Source: Flavobacteriaceae bacterium (GTDB lineage Bacteria > Bacteroidota > Bacteroidia > Flavobacteriales > Flavobacteriaceae). From it: DNA of 5,444 bases. A program made the translations under genes and the position numbers. Positions 1 to 5,444 of this stretch are shown here, piece by piece (positions within the stretch are counted from its first letter, which is position 1; each line of letters opens with the position of its first letter). Below the pieces are notes generated by a model. That model made no database searches and was not told where the DNA came from. It worked only from the letters and a program-made list of their open reading frames with translations. The DNA lies in assembly GCA_016763715.1 (NCBI GenBank), contig JAESTG010000089.1, positions 1 to 5,444 of the forward strand, in the 5' to 3' direction.

Positions 1-35
1 TAATAGAGATTTTAAAGAATATCCCAAAGAAGTAA
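1..35 (+). CDS. Possible C-terminal end of a rightward gene (partial)
   Basis: In frame 3 the first bases read as IEILKNIPKK followed by TAA at 33-35, three bases before a strong hairpin with a T-run. A stop codon directly in front of a terminator is the usual arrangement at a gene end, so this may be the tail of a gene entering from the left. Another open frame ends inside the hairpin stem (TAG at 50-52), which is less natural. Ten codons are too few to identify a product or to prove coding, so the call rests on the terminator context only. Confidence 0.35.
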   Translation, partial: IEILKNIPKK

Positions 36-38
36 AAG

Positions 39-74
39 AAAAACCCCTCTAGCATTATTATTAGAGGGGTTTTT
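39..74. terminator. Strong bidirectional intrinsic terminator
   Basis: Bases 39-51 and 62-74 form a perfect 13-bp stem with the core CCCCTCTA/TAGAGGGG. It is flanked by an A-run on the left and a T-run on the right, with a 10-nt loop. Because both strands place a U-run after the G/C core, it can end transcription in either direction: the leftward operon that finishes at 96 and a probable rightward gene that finishes at 35. Confidence 0.9.
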
Positions 75-95
75 ATTCTGAACTAGTTAGTTGTT

Positions 96-1205
96 TTACT
101 CTTCTTCGAAAAGGTCAACCAATTCAAGTTCGAATATTAAATCTGAGTTAGGAGGTATAAAACTACCTGCACCTTGTTCTCCATATGCCAAGTGAGAAGG
201 AATAAATATAACTATCTTATCACCAAGGCTCATTAAATTTAGTCCTTCTTTAAATCCAGGGATTAATTTAGCTTCTTTTCCATAATCACTAACCATTGGG
301 CTGTAGAGCCCTTGTGCTAATCTCTTTGCGTCTACCTTGTTGTATTTTTCTGCTATTTCTAAAATAGAAGTGTCTAATAATTTTCCATCATTAAAAAAAC
401 CAGAATAGTTTATTCTTATTTTACTGCCATCTTCTGGTTTTACACCTTTTCCTTTATGTCTCCAGTATACCTCTAAACCAGAATCTAGTGTTTCAGCTTC
501 AGGTCTTAATGCATTAAGCTCAGTCACAGTTGATTCTGCTAACTTTGCTTGTTTTAATACTAATTCTGTTTTGGCGTTTTCCAAATTTTCCATTTCTTCT
601 GTAAAATTTGGTGCTGAAACTCCTTTTTTAATAATGGTTACTTCTTGGATTATTACTGGATCCACAGGTGCATTTACACCAGCAGTTTCAACTAAGCCAA
701 TAGCATCTACAATTTCTTGACCCACTACAATTTCTCCAAATATTGTATGAAAACCATTCAGCCAAGGGGTTTCTTTTAGGGTAATAAAAAATTGACTTGA
801 ATTGGTAGCAGGGCCGCCATTTGCCATAGAAAGAAGTCCTTTCCTGTCATGCTTTAATGTATCAACAAATTCATCTGGAAAACGATACCCAGGATTTCCA
901 GAACCAGTACCTAGATGATCACCACCTTGTATCATAAAGTCCTTCATTACACGATGGAAAGTAAGATTATTATAGAACGGTTTCCCTTTGAAAACAGAAT
1001 CTACCATAGGGTGGTTCCCTTCAGCTAACTCAATAAAATTTGCAACAGTAAGGGGAGTAGCTTCATTATAAAGTTTAGCAACAAAAGTACCTTTATTGGT
1101 CACAAACTCGGCATAAAGGCCATTGTCGAGATTAGGGTATTTCGACTTGCATGATGTCATCATCACTGTTGTAACTAACAGAAATAGAACTAGTAATTTT
1201 TTCAT
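96..1205 (-). CDS. Cyclophilin-FKBP fusion peptidyl-prolyl isomerase, lipoprotein
   Basis: This 369-residue protein joins two unrelated prolyl cis-trans isomerase folds, which should assist folding of envelope proteins. The N-terminus is a lipoprotein signal with the lipobox MTSC and lipidated Cys19. The cyclophilin domain covers about 30-195: FHRVMKDFMIQGGD at 83-96 supplies the catalytic Arg85 and Gln93, SMANGGPATNSSQFF at 126-140 supplies Gln138 and Phe140, and Trp148 and His153 follow. A charged, probably helical linker lies at about 202-232. The FKBP domain covers about 240-369, with Tyr267, Asp278, IPGF at 315-318, Ala340-Tyr341 and IPP at 350-352. It has about 18 extra residues between Asp278 and Ile315 compared with human FKBP12. 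I chose the ATG at 1205 over the in-frame start at 1238: it opens directly on the signal peptide and lies 4 nt after gldI, whereas the longer form adds eleven basic residues and overlaps gldI. It is the last gene of the leftward unit, followed by the terminator at 39-74. Confidence 0.93.
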   Translation of the reverse strand: MKKLLVLFLLVTTVMMTSCKSKYPNLDNGLYAEFVTNKGTFVAKLYNEATPLTVANFIELAEGNHPMVDSVFKGKPFYNNLTFHRVMKDFMIQGGDHLGTGSGNPGYRFPDEFVDTLKHDRKGLLSMANGGPATNSSQFFITLKETPWLNGFHTIFGEIVVGQEIVDAIGLVETAGVNAPVDPVIIQEVTIIKKGVSAPNFTEEMENLENAKTELVLKQAKLAESTVTELNALRPEAETLDSGLEVYWRHKGKGVKPEDGSKIRINYSGFFNDGKLLDTSILEIAEKYNKVDAKRLAQGLYSPMVSDYGKEAKLIPGFKEGLNLMSLGDKIVIFIPSHLAYGEQGAGSFIPPNSDLIFELELVDLFEEE

Positions 1206-1209
1206 TTTT

Positions 1210-1761
1210 TTAATTTTCTTGTGATTGTATAGTTTCAAGGGTCACCGTACTTTGAATTGGCACGTTGGTCCCTAATTTATTTTCAATTCCATAATAACCA
1301 AAGGCTTTGTATGAAGGAAATAAAAATGTTATCGTTTCTCCAACCTTCATAATCTTTAAGCCATCTCGAATACCAGAAATTAATTCTTGATTGGTTCTAT
1401 CAATTATGTAGTTTTGGATACCATTCTCTTCTTTTGAAACGATGATAGTTCCATTCAATTTTTTGATGTCGTATTTAAATGTAACAGTATCGCCCAATCT
1501 TGGTACCTGACCAACTGTGCTATCTTTCACAACATAGTAATACCAAAAACCACTTTTTGAAGCAATATAGCTTCTGTCCTCATTTTCTTTAATTATGGCT
1601 GCAATTTCTGCACGTTCTTGCTCATAAATTTTCTTATTGCGGTCTACCGATTCCGTAATAAAACTCCCTGAAGAGCTTTTTACGGGTCGACGGGCTTCTG
1701 GACTTTTACAGGAGACAGTGACTAAGACCAGTATGCATATAATTAGTAGGTTACGAGGCAT
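1210..1761 (-). CDS. gldI: Gliding motility-associated FKBP-type lipoprotein GldI
   Basis: GldI is a lipoprotein related to FKBP-type prolyl isomerases that is needed for gliding in Flavobacterium johnsoniae. It is thought to help fold envelope components of the motility and type IX secretion machinery. The 183-residue product has a signal peptide ending in the lipobox TVSC with Cys18, a polar, probably helical stretch at about 35-65, and one FKBP domain at about 68-180. The segment from FWYYYVVKD (72-80) through LGDTVTFKYDIKKLNG (89-104) is characteristic of the family. Compared with FKBP12, Tyr97 is kept, but the positions of Asp37, Trp59 and Tyr82 appear to be Ser109, Ile131 and Phe154, so isomerase activity is doubtful (my alignment by eye). 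The start overlaps the upstream phosphoesterase gene by 11 nt, which suggests translational coupling. No convincing Shine-Dalgarno sequence is visible, as is usual in this phylum. Confidence 0.93.
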   Translation of the reverse strand: MPRNLLIICILVLVTVSCKSPEARRPVKSSSGSFITESVDRNKKIYEQERAEIAAIIKENEDRSYIASKSGFWYYYVVKDSTVGQVPRLGDTVTFKYDIKKLNGTIIVSKEENGIQNYIIDRTNQELISGIRDGLKIMKVGETITFLFPSYKAFGYYGIENKLGTNVPIQSTVTLETIQSQEN

Positions 1762-2773
1762 TAACTAAGGCATTTTTATAGAGAGGCAATATAGCAATAA
1801 ATTCGTTTATGGTTTTCATTAAAGGCTGGTCACTTCGTCCCCCTGCAGCATTAGTGTGCCCTCCTCCGTTAAAGTGTTTTCGAGCAAATTCATTAACCGA
1901 AAAATCTCCTTTACTTCTGAAAGAAATTTTGGTGATGTTTTCTTGCTTGCTTTCAATAAAAATGAGGGCAAATACAATACCTTTAATTGACAGCGCATAA
2001 TTTACAAAACCCTCTGTATCTCCTTTTCTGAAATGATTTTTATCGAGTTCTTCTTGAGAAATGGATATATATGCTGTATTGTATTCTGAAAGGATTTCTA
2101 GATTATTTAACGCCACTCCCAAAAGTTTTAATCGGTTATGGCTATTTGTATCGTAAATGTTTTGATGTATTTCTGAATTGTTGGCACCACAATCAATTAG
2201 TGTCGCAATGACCCTATGTGTAATGGAAGTAGTAGCTGGAAATCGGAATGACCCCGTATCGGTCATGATTCCTGTGTATAAATTGGTTGCTATTTCAGGA
2301 GTGATTTCGTTCAATCCATTAAAGGTTTCTATAAAATGAAAAACCATTTGAGCGGTCGAACACATACTAACATCACTATAGGTAGCCACGGCATAAGAAT
2401 CTGGTTGCTGATGGTGATCTATCATCACAAACTCGGCCGTTGCTTTTTCTAGTACTTCAGCAAGATCTCCTGTTCTGTTTAATGCGTTAAAATCTAAAGT
2501 GAAAATTAATTCGGTCTTGGTAATGCTTTCTTTTACTTTGCTCGCATCGCGATCATAAGTTAATATTGAACTGCAGCCAGGAAGCCATTTTAGAAATTCA
2601 GGGAAATCATTGGGCATTACTACTTGTACGTCATGTCCTCTTTGTTTCAAGAAAAAAGATAAACCAAGACAGGATCCAATAGCATCACCGTCGGGATTTC
2701 TATGTCCAATTACAACAATCCGCTTTGGGCTTTGAAGTAACTTGGTAATAATTGAAGCGGTCTCTTTTTTCAT
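1751..2773 (-). CDS. DHH/DHHA1 family phosphoesterase, NrnA-type (oligoribonuclease / pAp phosphatase)
   Basis: Enzymes of this family degrade very short RNA oligonucleotides (nano-RNA) and often dephosphorylate pAp, the by-product of sulfate assimilation and coenzyme A transfer. They are cytosolic and manganese-dependent. The 340-residue protein has the full domain set. Motif I is GHRNPDGDAIGS at 23-34 (His24, Asp28 and Asp30 as metal ligands), motif II is LDFNALNRTG at 93-102, the signature IDHH is at 118-121, and motif IV includes TDTGSFRF at 171-178 with Asp172. The C-terminal DHHA1 domain carries the substrate-binding glycine motif FNGGGHTNAAGG at 301-312. The length is normal for NrnA. 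There is no signal peptide. It is the first gene of the leftward unit with gldI and the fused isomerase, and it is divergent from the phosphatase gene across an 81-nt gap. Whether it prefers nano-RNA, pAp or a cyclic dinucleotide cannot be told from sequence; the lack of transmembrane and GGDEF-like parts argues against a GdpP-type enzyme. Confidence 0.93.
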   Translation of the reverse strand: MKKETASIITKLLQSPKRIVVIGHRNPDGDAIGSCLGLSFFLKQRGHDVQVVMPNDFPEFLKWLPGCSSILTYDRDASKVKESITKTELIFTLDFNALNRTGDLAEVLEKATAEFVMIDHHQQPDSYAVATYSDVSMCSTAQMVFHFIETFNGLNEITPEIATNLYTGIMTDTGSFRFPATTSITHRVIATLIDCGANNSEIHQNIYDTNSHNRLKLLGVALNNLEILSEYNTAYISISQEELDKNHFRKGDTEGFVNYALSIKGIVFALIFIESKQENITKISFRSKGDFSVNEFARKHFNGGGHTNAAGGRSDQPLMKTINEFIAILPLYKNALVNAS

Positions 2774-2823
2774 AAGCGAGGCGAAGATACAATTTCTTCA
2801 TCGTAACATAAACTTGGTTTGCG

Positions 2824-2831
2824 TAAATTTG
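2824..2831 (+). promoter_or_regulatory. Candidate -7 promoter element for the phosphatase gene
   Basis: TAAATTTG matches the Bacteroidota -7 consensus TAnnTTTG exactly and lies 23 nt before the ATG at 2855. I do not see a clear TTTG-type -33 box at the expected distance, so the call rests on the -7 element and its placement. The element also lies downstream of the TTG at 2819, which argues against that codon being the real start. Confidence 0.5.
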
Positions 2832-2854
2832 ATGCAACCATAAACCCAATTAGA

Positions 2855-3901
2855 ATGAAATACTTGAGCCTGTTTGTTGTAATTCTGTGTTGCATTTCTT
2901 GCGAGAAGCCAGTTGAGAATAATTCCAAAGAAAAAAAGGAAATCGTCGTTACTGGAAATTACGATTTTCGATTGGTATTTGCCAGTTGTAACGATCAGAA
3001 TAGAGAGCAACCGTTATGGAAACCCATTATTGCAAATAAACCCGATTTGTTTGTTTGGGGTGGAGACAATATTTACGGAGATACTGAGGATATGACAAAA
3101 ATGAAAACCGAATATGATAAAGTTTGGGCTCATCCAGATTACCAGACTTTGTCTCAACAGACGGTAATAACAGGTACTTGGGATGATCATGACTTCGGGA
3201 AAAGTGACGGTGGGGCAGAATGGGAGTACAAAGAAGCCGCCAAAGAACTTTTATTGGATTTTCTGAAAGTGCCAGAGAACGATGTCCGAAGAACCAGAGA
3301 AGGCGTGTATACTTCTGAAATGTATAGCACTCCAAAAGGAAGCATCAAATTAATTTTGCTTGATACCAGAACTTTTAGGGATTCTTTGAAGAAAAGTAAT
3401 CAGCCAAATATGCGATATGAAGCATGGGACCCTACCGATGGAGGAACAGTTTTAGGTGAGGAACAATGGATTTGGTTGGAAGAAGAATTGAAAGATGATA
3501 CAGCGAATTTCACTTTGATAGTAACCAGTATTCAGTTTTTAAACGATCAGCACGGTTGGGAAAAATGGGGCAATCATCCCAATGAAGTTGTCAAAATGAA
3601 AGAAGCTCTTGCTCGGGCAAAGGCTAAGAATATTGTGATGCTCAGCGGAGACCGACATATGGCTGAAATTTCTGTAACCGAAATTACAGGTCTTAGTTAT
3701 CCCCTAATAGATTTTACCAGTAGCGGTCTTACCCATACCTATATTGATGGTGCGACGGAAAGAAATCCCATGCGAATAAGTAATGTGATTAAAAGACTCA
3801 ATTTTGGAGTGCTGCTTTTCAATTTTGAAAAAAATCAAATTACCTTCGAATTTAGAGGGAAGGATAACTTTTTATACGAGCAACATGTACGGCAATTTTA
3901 G
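2855..3901 (+). CDS. PhoD-like alkaline phosphatase family lipoprotein
   Basis: The product is a metal-dependent phosphomonoesterase or phosphodiesterase of the PhoD/metallophosphatase family, acting outside the cytoplasm. From the ATG at 2855 it has 348 residues. The signal peptide ends in CISC, giving a lipidated Cys16 (Cys at -3 of the lipobox is a little unusual). Family motifs in order are FASCND at 42-47, where the Cys corresponds to the conserved SC of PhoD enzymes; GGDNIYGD at 69-76; WDDHDFG at 109-115; LDTR at 169-172; GDRHMAE at 265-271; and TSSGLTH at 288-294. The Asp, Asn and His residues of these motifs are the expected metal ligands. It is shorter than Bacillus-type PhoD and seems to lack that family's extra N-terminal domain. 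A TTG at 2819 would add twelve residues before the signal peptide and is unlikely. ndk follows 63 nt downstream. The true substrate is not evident. Confidence 0.9.
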   Translation: MKYLSLFVVILCCISCEKPVENNSKEKKEIVVTGNYDFRLVFASCNDQNREQPLWKPIIANKPDLFVWGGDNIYGDTEDMTKMKTEYDKVWAHPDYQTLSQQTVITGTWDDHDFGKSDGGAEWEYKEAAKELLLDFLKVPENDVRRTREGVYTSEMYSTPKGSIKLILLDTRTFRDSLKKSNQPNMRYEAWDPTDGGTVLGEEQWIWLEEELKDDTANFTLIVTSIQFLNDQHGWEKWGNHPNEVVKMKEALARAKAKNIVMLSGDRHMAEISVTEITGLSYPLIDFTSSGLTHTYIDGATERNPMRISNVIKRLNFGVLLFNFEKNQITFEFRGKDNFLYEQHVRQF

Positions 3902-3936
3902 GTTGAAGGTTTTATATGAGTTCAAAAAAAATAATG

Positions 3937-3944
3937 TAGGTTTG
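3937..3944 (+). promoter_or_regulatory. Candidate -7 promoter element for ndk
   Basis: TAGGTTTG matches the TAnnTTTG consensus of Bacteroidota and lies 20 nt before the ndk start codon, which would give a short leader. No clear -33 box is seen upstream. No terminator is visible between the phosphatase gene and ndk, so read-through from upstream is also possible. Confidence 0.55.
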
Positions 3945-3964
3945 CACCAAATTTCAAAATTACT

Positions 3965-4384
3965 ATGAGAACAGACAGAACATTTACCATGTTGAAGCCA
4001 GATAGCGTTGAAAAAGGAAACGTAGGGGCTATTTTAGAAAAAATTACGGGCGCAGGGTTTAAAATTGCTGCTATGAAACTAACACAGATGACCAGAACGG
4101 AAGCTGAAGCATTTTATGCCGTTCATAACGAGCGTCCATTTTTTGGTGAGTTGGTAGAGTATATGACCAGAGGTCCTATTGTTGCTGCTGTTTTGGAAAA
4201 AGACAATGCTGTGGACGATTTTCGTACGTTAATTGGAGCAACAAATCCAGCCGATGCTGCCGAAGGTACTATCCGTAAATTATATGCCGCTTCTATTGGA
4301 GAAAATGCAGTACATGGAAGTGATAGCGACGAGAATGCGGAGATTGAAAGTCAGTTTCATTTTGCAGGAAAAGAGATTTTTTAA
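3965..4384 (+). CDS. ndk: Nucleoside diphosphate kinase
   Basis: This enzyme moves the terminal phosphate of ATP to nucleoside diphosphates through a phosphohistidine, keeping the NTP and dNTP pools balanced in the cytosol. The 139-residue length is typical. The start RTFTMLKPD gives the nucleotide-binding Lys11, and further conserved residues are Phe59, Arg87, Thr93, Arg104 and Asn114. The active-site motif NAVHGSDS at 114-121 contains the phosphorylated His117. The motif [13 protein letters not shown] at 92-104 is also standard. No residue that matters for activity appears to be missing. It lies between the phosphatase gene and a convergent terminator, probably with its own promoter. Confidence 0.98.
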   Translation: MRTDRTFTMLKPDSVEKGNVGAILEKITGAGFKIAAMKLTQMTRTEAEAFYAVHNERPFFGELVEYMTRGPIVAAVLEKDNAVDDFRTLIGATNPADAAEGTIRKLYAASIGENAVHGSDSDENAEIESQFHFAGKEIF

Positions 4385-4408
4385 TCTTCGTTATTATTTA
4401 ACTTATAT

Positions 4409-4457
4409 AAAAGTCGCTCTAACCCTGAGTTTTTTGATGGGGGAGCGGCTTTTTTTT
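4409..4457. terminator. Terminator between convergent ndk and DUF721 genes
   Basis: Bases 4409-4419 pair with 4443-4453 (core GTCGCTC with GAGCGGC, one G-T wobble, extended by A-T pairs). On the plus strand a T-run follows at 4450-4457. Within the long loop, CCC at 4423-4425 can pair with the G-run at 4439-4442 to lengthen the stem. On the minus strand the hairpin is followed by TTTTATAT, a weaker U-run. The TAA of the DUF721 gene (4456-4458) overlaps the T-run, so the site probably serves both strands, better for ndk. Confidence 0.85.
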
Positions 4458-4755
4458 ATCGTAAAACTAATTTTTTTATCAAATTCTTGCCCAATTCTTC
4501 ATTAAGTAAAGCAATAATCTTCTCTTTTCCGTAACTCAATTCTTCTCTTAAGACAGAAGAACTTAATTGTACATATAATGTCTCACGTTCGAGTAAAACC
4601 TGAGCTGTGTATTTTGAGATTGCCTCTCCCATCACTCCATGCCAAGCATCTTGGGCTGAAACTTTGTTCAAGCCTTTCTGTAATTTACTTCGGGAAGAAA
4701 TAAACTCTTTTAATACATCTCCTATGGAAGCTTCTTCAGTTCTGCGTTTCGCCAT
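4456..4755 (-). CDS. DUF721 / DciA-like small protein
   Basis: The 99-residue protein is cytosolic and basic at its N-terminus (MAKRRTEE). It has the pattern of the DUF721 family: an N-terminal helix (IGDVLKEFI, 11-19), the conserved tryptophan Trp38 followed by VMGEAISKYT (41-50), and the strand-helix segment LYVQLSSSVLREELSYGK (60-77). DUF721 includes DciA, which acts with the replicative helicase DnaB in many bacteria that lack DnaC-type loaders, and the family is often found near recF and other replication genes. Here recF lies two genes upstream on the same strand, which supports the assignment. The protein is short, close to a bare domain, so a DciA role is inference. The start lies 3 nt after the stop of the lipoprotein gene, which indicates cotranscription. 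Confidence 0.85.
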   Translation of the reverse strand: MAKRRTEEASIGDVLKEFISSRSKLQKGLNKVSAQDAWHGVMGEAISKYTAQVLLERETLYVQLSSSVLREELSYGKEKIIALLNEELGKNLIKKLVLR

Positions 4756-4758
4756 TTT

Positions 4759-5184
4759 CTATTCTATTATAAGGCCTGAGGCCTTAAATCGTTTGTAAAT
4801 ATATTCTTTCCCATCCTTGTTTTTGACAATTAAAACCTTCTCATCTGCTTTAATTACGGTTTCGGTCCAGCTGGCAAAGGGTGTTTGATAATACATTAAA
4901 AGACTGTCGTTCCTATTAATAAATGTAAATTTTTCTGAAGAAGGAAACTCTCTGTAACTTCCATTCAAACGAGGCATTAGTTTTTTACGAACACCACTAT
5001 CTGCCTTTACCAAAATATAATCAACCGAAGTATTAACAGTGAATTCTTTTATAGTCCCGTCGGGCATTTCTACGCTTTTAATCTCCCAGTAACCCGCAAT
5101 AAAGGGAATTTGATGTGATGGATCATTTCCGCCGCAAGAAATACAGCAGAGAGTGAGACACAATATTAACAGGAGATTTTTCAT
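4759..5184 (-). CDS. Lipocalin-like lipoprotein
   Basis: The 141-residue protein has a signal peptide ending in CISC with lipidated Cys17, followed by a flexible GGNDPS stretch. The mature part is rich in predicted beta strands and begins with IAGYWEIKSVEM (29-40), a G-x-W motif near the N-terminus as in lipocalin-like domains. Further strands are visible at about 54-61, 85-90, 94-100, 106-112 and 115-131. Small single-barrel lipoproteins of this type are common in Flavobacteriaceae and mostly without known function; binding of a hydrophobic ligand is possible but not shown. It lies 57 nt after recF and 3 nt before the DUF721 gene, all on the same strand. No convincing promoter is seen in front of it, so transcription from recF is likely, subject to the palindrome at 5224-5259. 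Confidence 0.8.
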   Translation of the reverse strand: MKNLLLILCLTLCCISCGGNDPSHQIPFIAGYWEIKSVEMPDGTIKEFTVNTSVDYILVKADSGVRKKLMPRLNGSYREFPSSEKFTFINRNDSLLMYYQTPFASWTETVIKADEKVLIVKNKDGKEYIYKRFKASGLIIE

Positions 5185-5223
5185 GTTACAAATTAATAGT
5201 TATCATTTTTGTTTTTTTACTGA

Positions 5224-5259
5224 AAAATGTTTTATTTCTAGCTATAAATAAAACATTTT
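5224..5259. repeat. 36-bp near-perfect palindrome over the recF stop codon
   Basis: The arms 5224-5237 (AAAATGTTTTATTT) and 5246-5259 (AAATAAAACATTTT) are exact reverse complements over 14 bp. The central 8 nt contain the palindrome TAGCTA, leaving only one mismatched pair (5238/5245). In the leftward transcript the hairpin is followed by five U, so it may act as a weak terminator or as a 3' end and attenuation element between recF and the lipoprotein gene. The stem is almost all A-U with a single G-C pair, which makes efficient termination uncertain. A protein-binding site is the other possibility. Confidence 0.7.
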
Positions 5260-5444
5260 GTAGGTCTGACTCACATTTTTCACCACCTCTTCAGTTCTAG
5301 TTGCATGGGTGTCTGTAATAAATAACTGTCCAAAATCTTTATTATCTACTAAGGTAATAATTTGAGCGACGCGTTCTTCATCCAATTTGTCAAAGATATC
5401 ATCTAGTAACAAAATAGGATTCACTTGGCCTTGAGCTTTTATAA
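5242..5444 (-). CDS. recF: RecF, DNA repair and replication protein, C-terminal end (partial)
   Basis: The frame is open to the right edge of the window, so only the last 66 residues are present. RecF is an SMC/ABC-type ATPase that helps load RecA at single-strand gaps. The fragment contains the Walker B and D-loop region [17 protein letters not shown], with the catalytic acidic pair of the Asp-Asp type, and then the switch region [11 protein letters not shown]. This combination is typical of RecF near its C-terminus. The GTG at 5422-5424 is an internal valine codon, not a start, since the frame continues upstream with IKAQGQ. The TAG stop at 5244-5242 lies at the centre of a palindrome. The lipocalin-like gene and the DUF721 gene follow on the same strand. 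Confidence 0.95.
   Translation of the reverse strand, partial: IKAQGQVNPILLLDDIFDKLDEERVAQIITLVDNKDFGQLFITDTHATRTEEVVKNVSQTYKMFYL

Noticed and set aside
1809..2000. Rightward open frame of 63 codons antisense to the DHHA1 domain
   Set aside because: It is a shadow of the conserved glycine-rich region of the phosphoesterase.
2782..2789. TATCTTCG on the minus strand as a promoter for the phosphoesterase unit
   Set aside because: It has one mismatch, lies only about 8 nt before the start codon and lacks a proper -33 box.
2798..3010. Leftward open frame of 70 codons across the phosphatase start
   Set aside because: It is antisense to the signal peptide region and covers the promoter; there is no family resemblance or start context.
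3027..3335. Leftward open frame of 102 codons inside the phosphatase gene
   Set aside because: It is fully antisense to a strongly supported gene with all family motifs, and its translation shows no recognisable domain.
4233..4505. Rightward open frame of 90 codons overlapping the end of ndk and the terminator
   Set aside because: It runs through the ndk active-site region in another frame and across the terminator hairpin into the antisense of the DUF721 gene; no domain is visible.
4607..4798. Rightward open frame of 63 codons antisense to the DUF721 and lipoprotein genes
   Set aside because: It crosses two well-supported leftward genes and has no features of its own.
5189..5196. TTAATTTG on the minus strand as a promoter for the lipocalin-like gene
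   Set aside because: It has one mismatch to TAnnTTTG and ends only 4 nt before the start codon, too close for a normal leader; no -33 box is present.
1..5444. Mobile element, CRISPR array, tRNA or phage-like genes
   Set aside because: No transposase or integrase motifs, regularly spaced direct repeats, tRNA-like cloverleaf or target-site duplications were seen; the gene content is housekeeping and lineage-typical.

Overview
The window is AT-rich and looks like a chromosomal, vertically inherited segment from a member of the Flavobacteriaceae (Bacteroidota). The evidence is a gliding-motility gldI gene, many short lipoprotein signal peptides of Bacteroidota style, weak or absent Shine-Dalgarno sequences, and exact matches to the Bacteroidota -7 promoter element TAnnTTTG before two genes. 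No mobile element, tRNA, rRNA or CRISPR array was seen.

Layout from left to right. A probable last few codons of a rightward gene end at 35 and are followed by a strong, apparently bidirectional terminator (39-74). It is shared with a leftward, tightly packed three-gene unit, read from right to left: an NrnA-type DHH phosphoesterase (2773-1751), gldI (1761-1210, overlapping the first gene by 11 nt) and a lipoprotein that fuses a cyclophilin domain to an FKBP domain (1205-96, 4 nt after gldI). Divergent from this unit are a PhoD-like phosphatase lipoprotein (2855-3901) and ndk, nucleoside diphosphate kinase (3965-4384), each with a -7 element just upstream. A second convergent terminator (4409-4457) separates ndk from a leftward group, read from right to left: the 3' end of recF (running off the window at 5444), a lipocalin-like lipoprotein (5184-4759) and a small DUF721/DciA-like protein (4755-4456). 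A 36-bp near-perfect palindrome spans the recF stop codon.

How the genes may work together. The leftward unit pairs a cytosolic enzyme of short-RNA/pAp turnover with two envelope lipoproteins of peptidyl-prolyl isomerase type. These probably act on folding of exported proteins, including gliding or type IX secretion components (inference). The recF-lipoprotein-DUF721 group links recombination/replication functions with one envelope protein of unknown role. ndk and the phosphatase are neighbours without an obvious functional link. Four of the seven complete genes encode predicted lipoproteins.

I see no clear evidence of an undescribed system. The points most worth a second look are the palindrome at the recF stop, the contrast between the eroded FKBP active site in GldI and the largely retained FKBP and complete cyclophilin active sites in its neighbour, and the lipoprotein lying between recF and the DciA-like gene.
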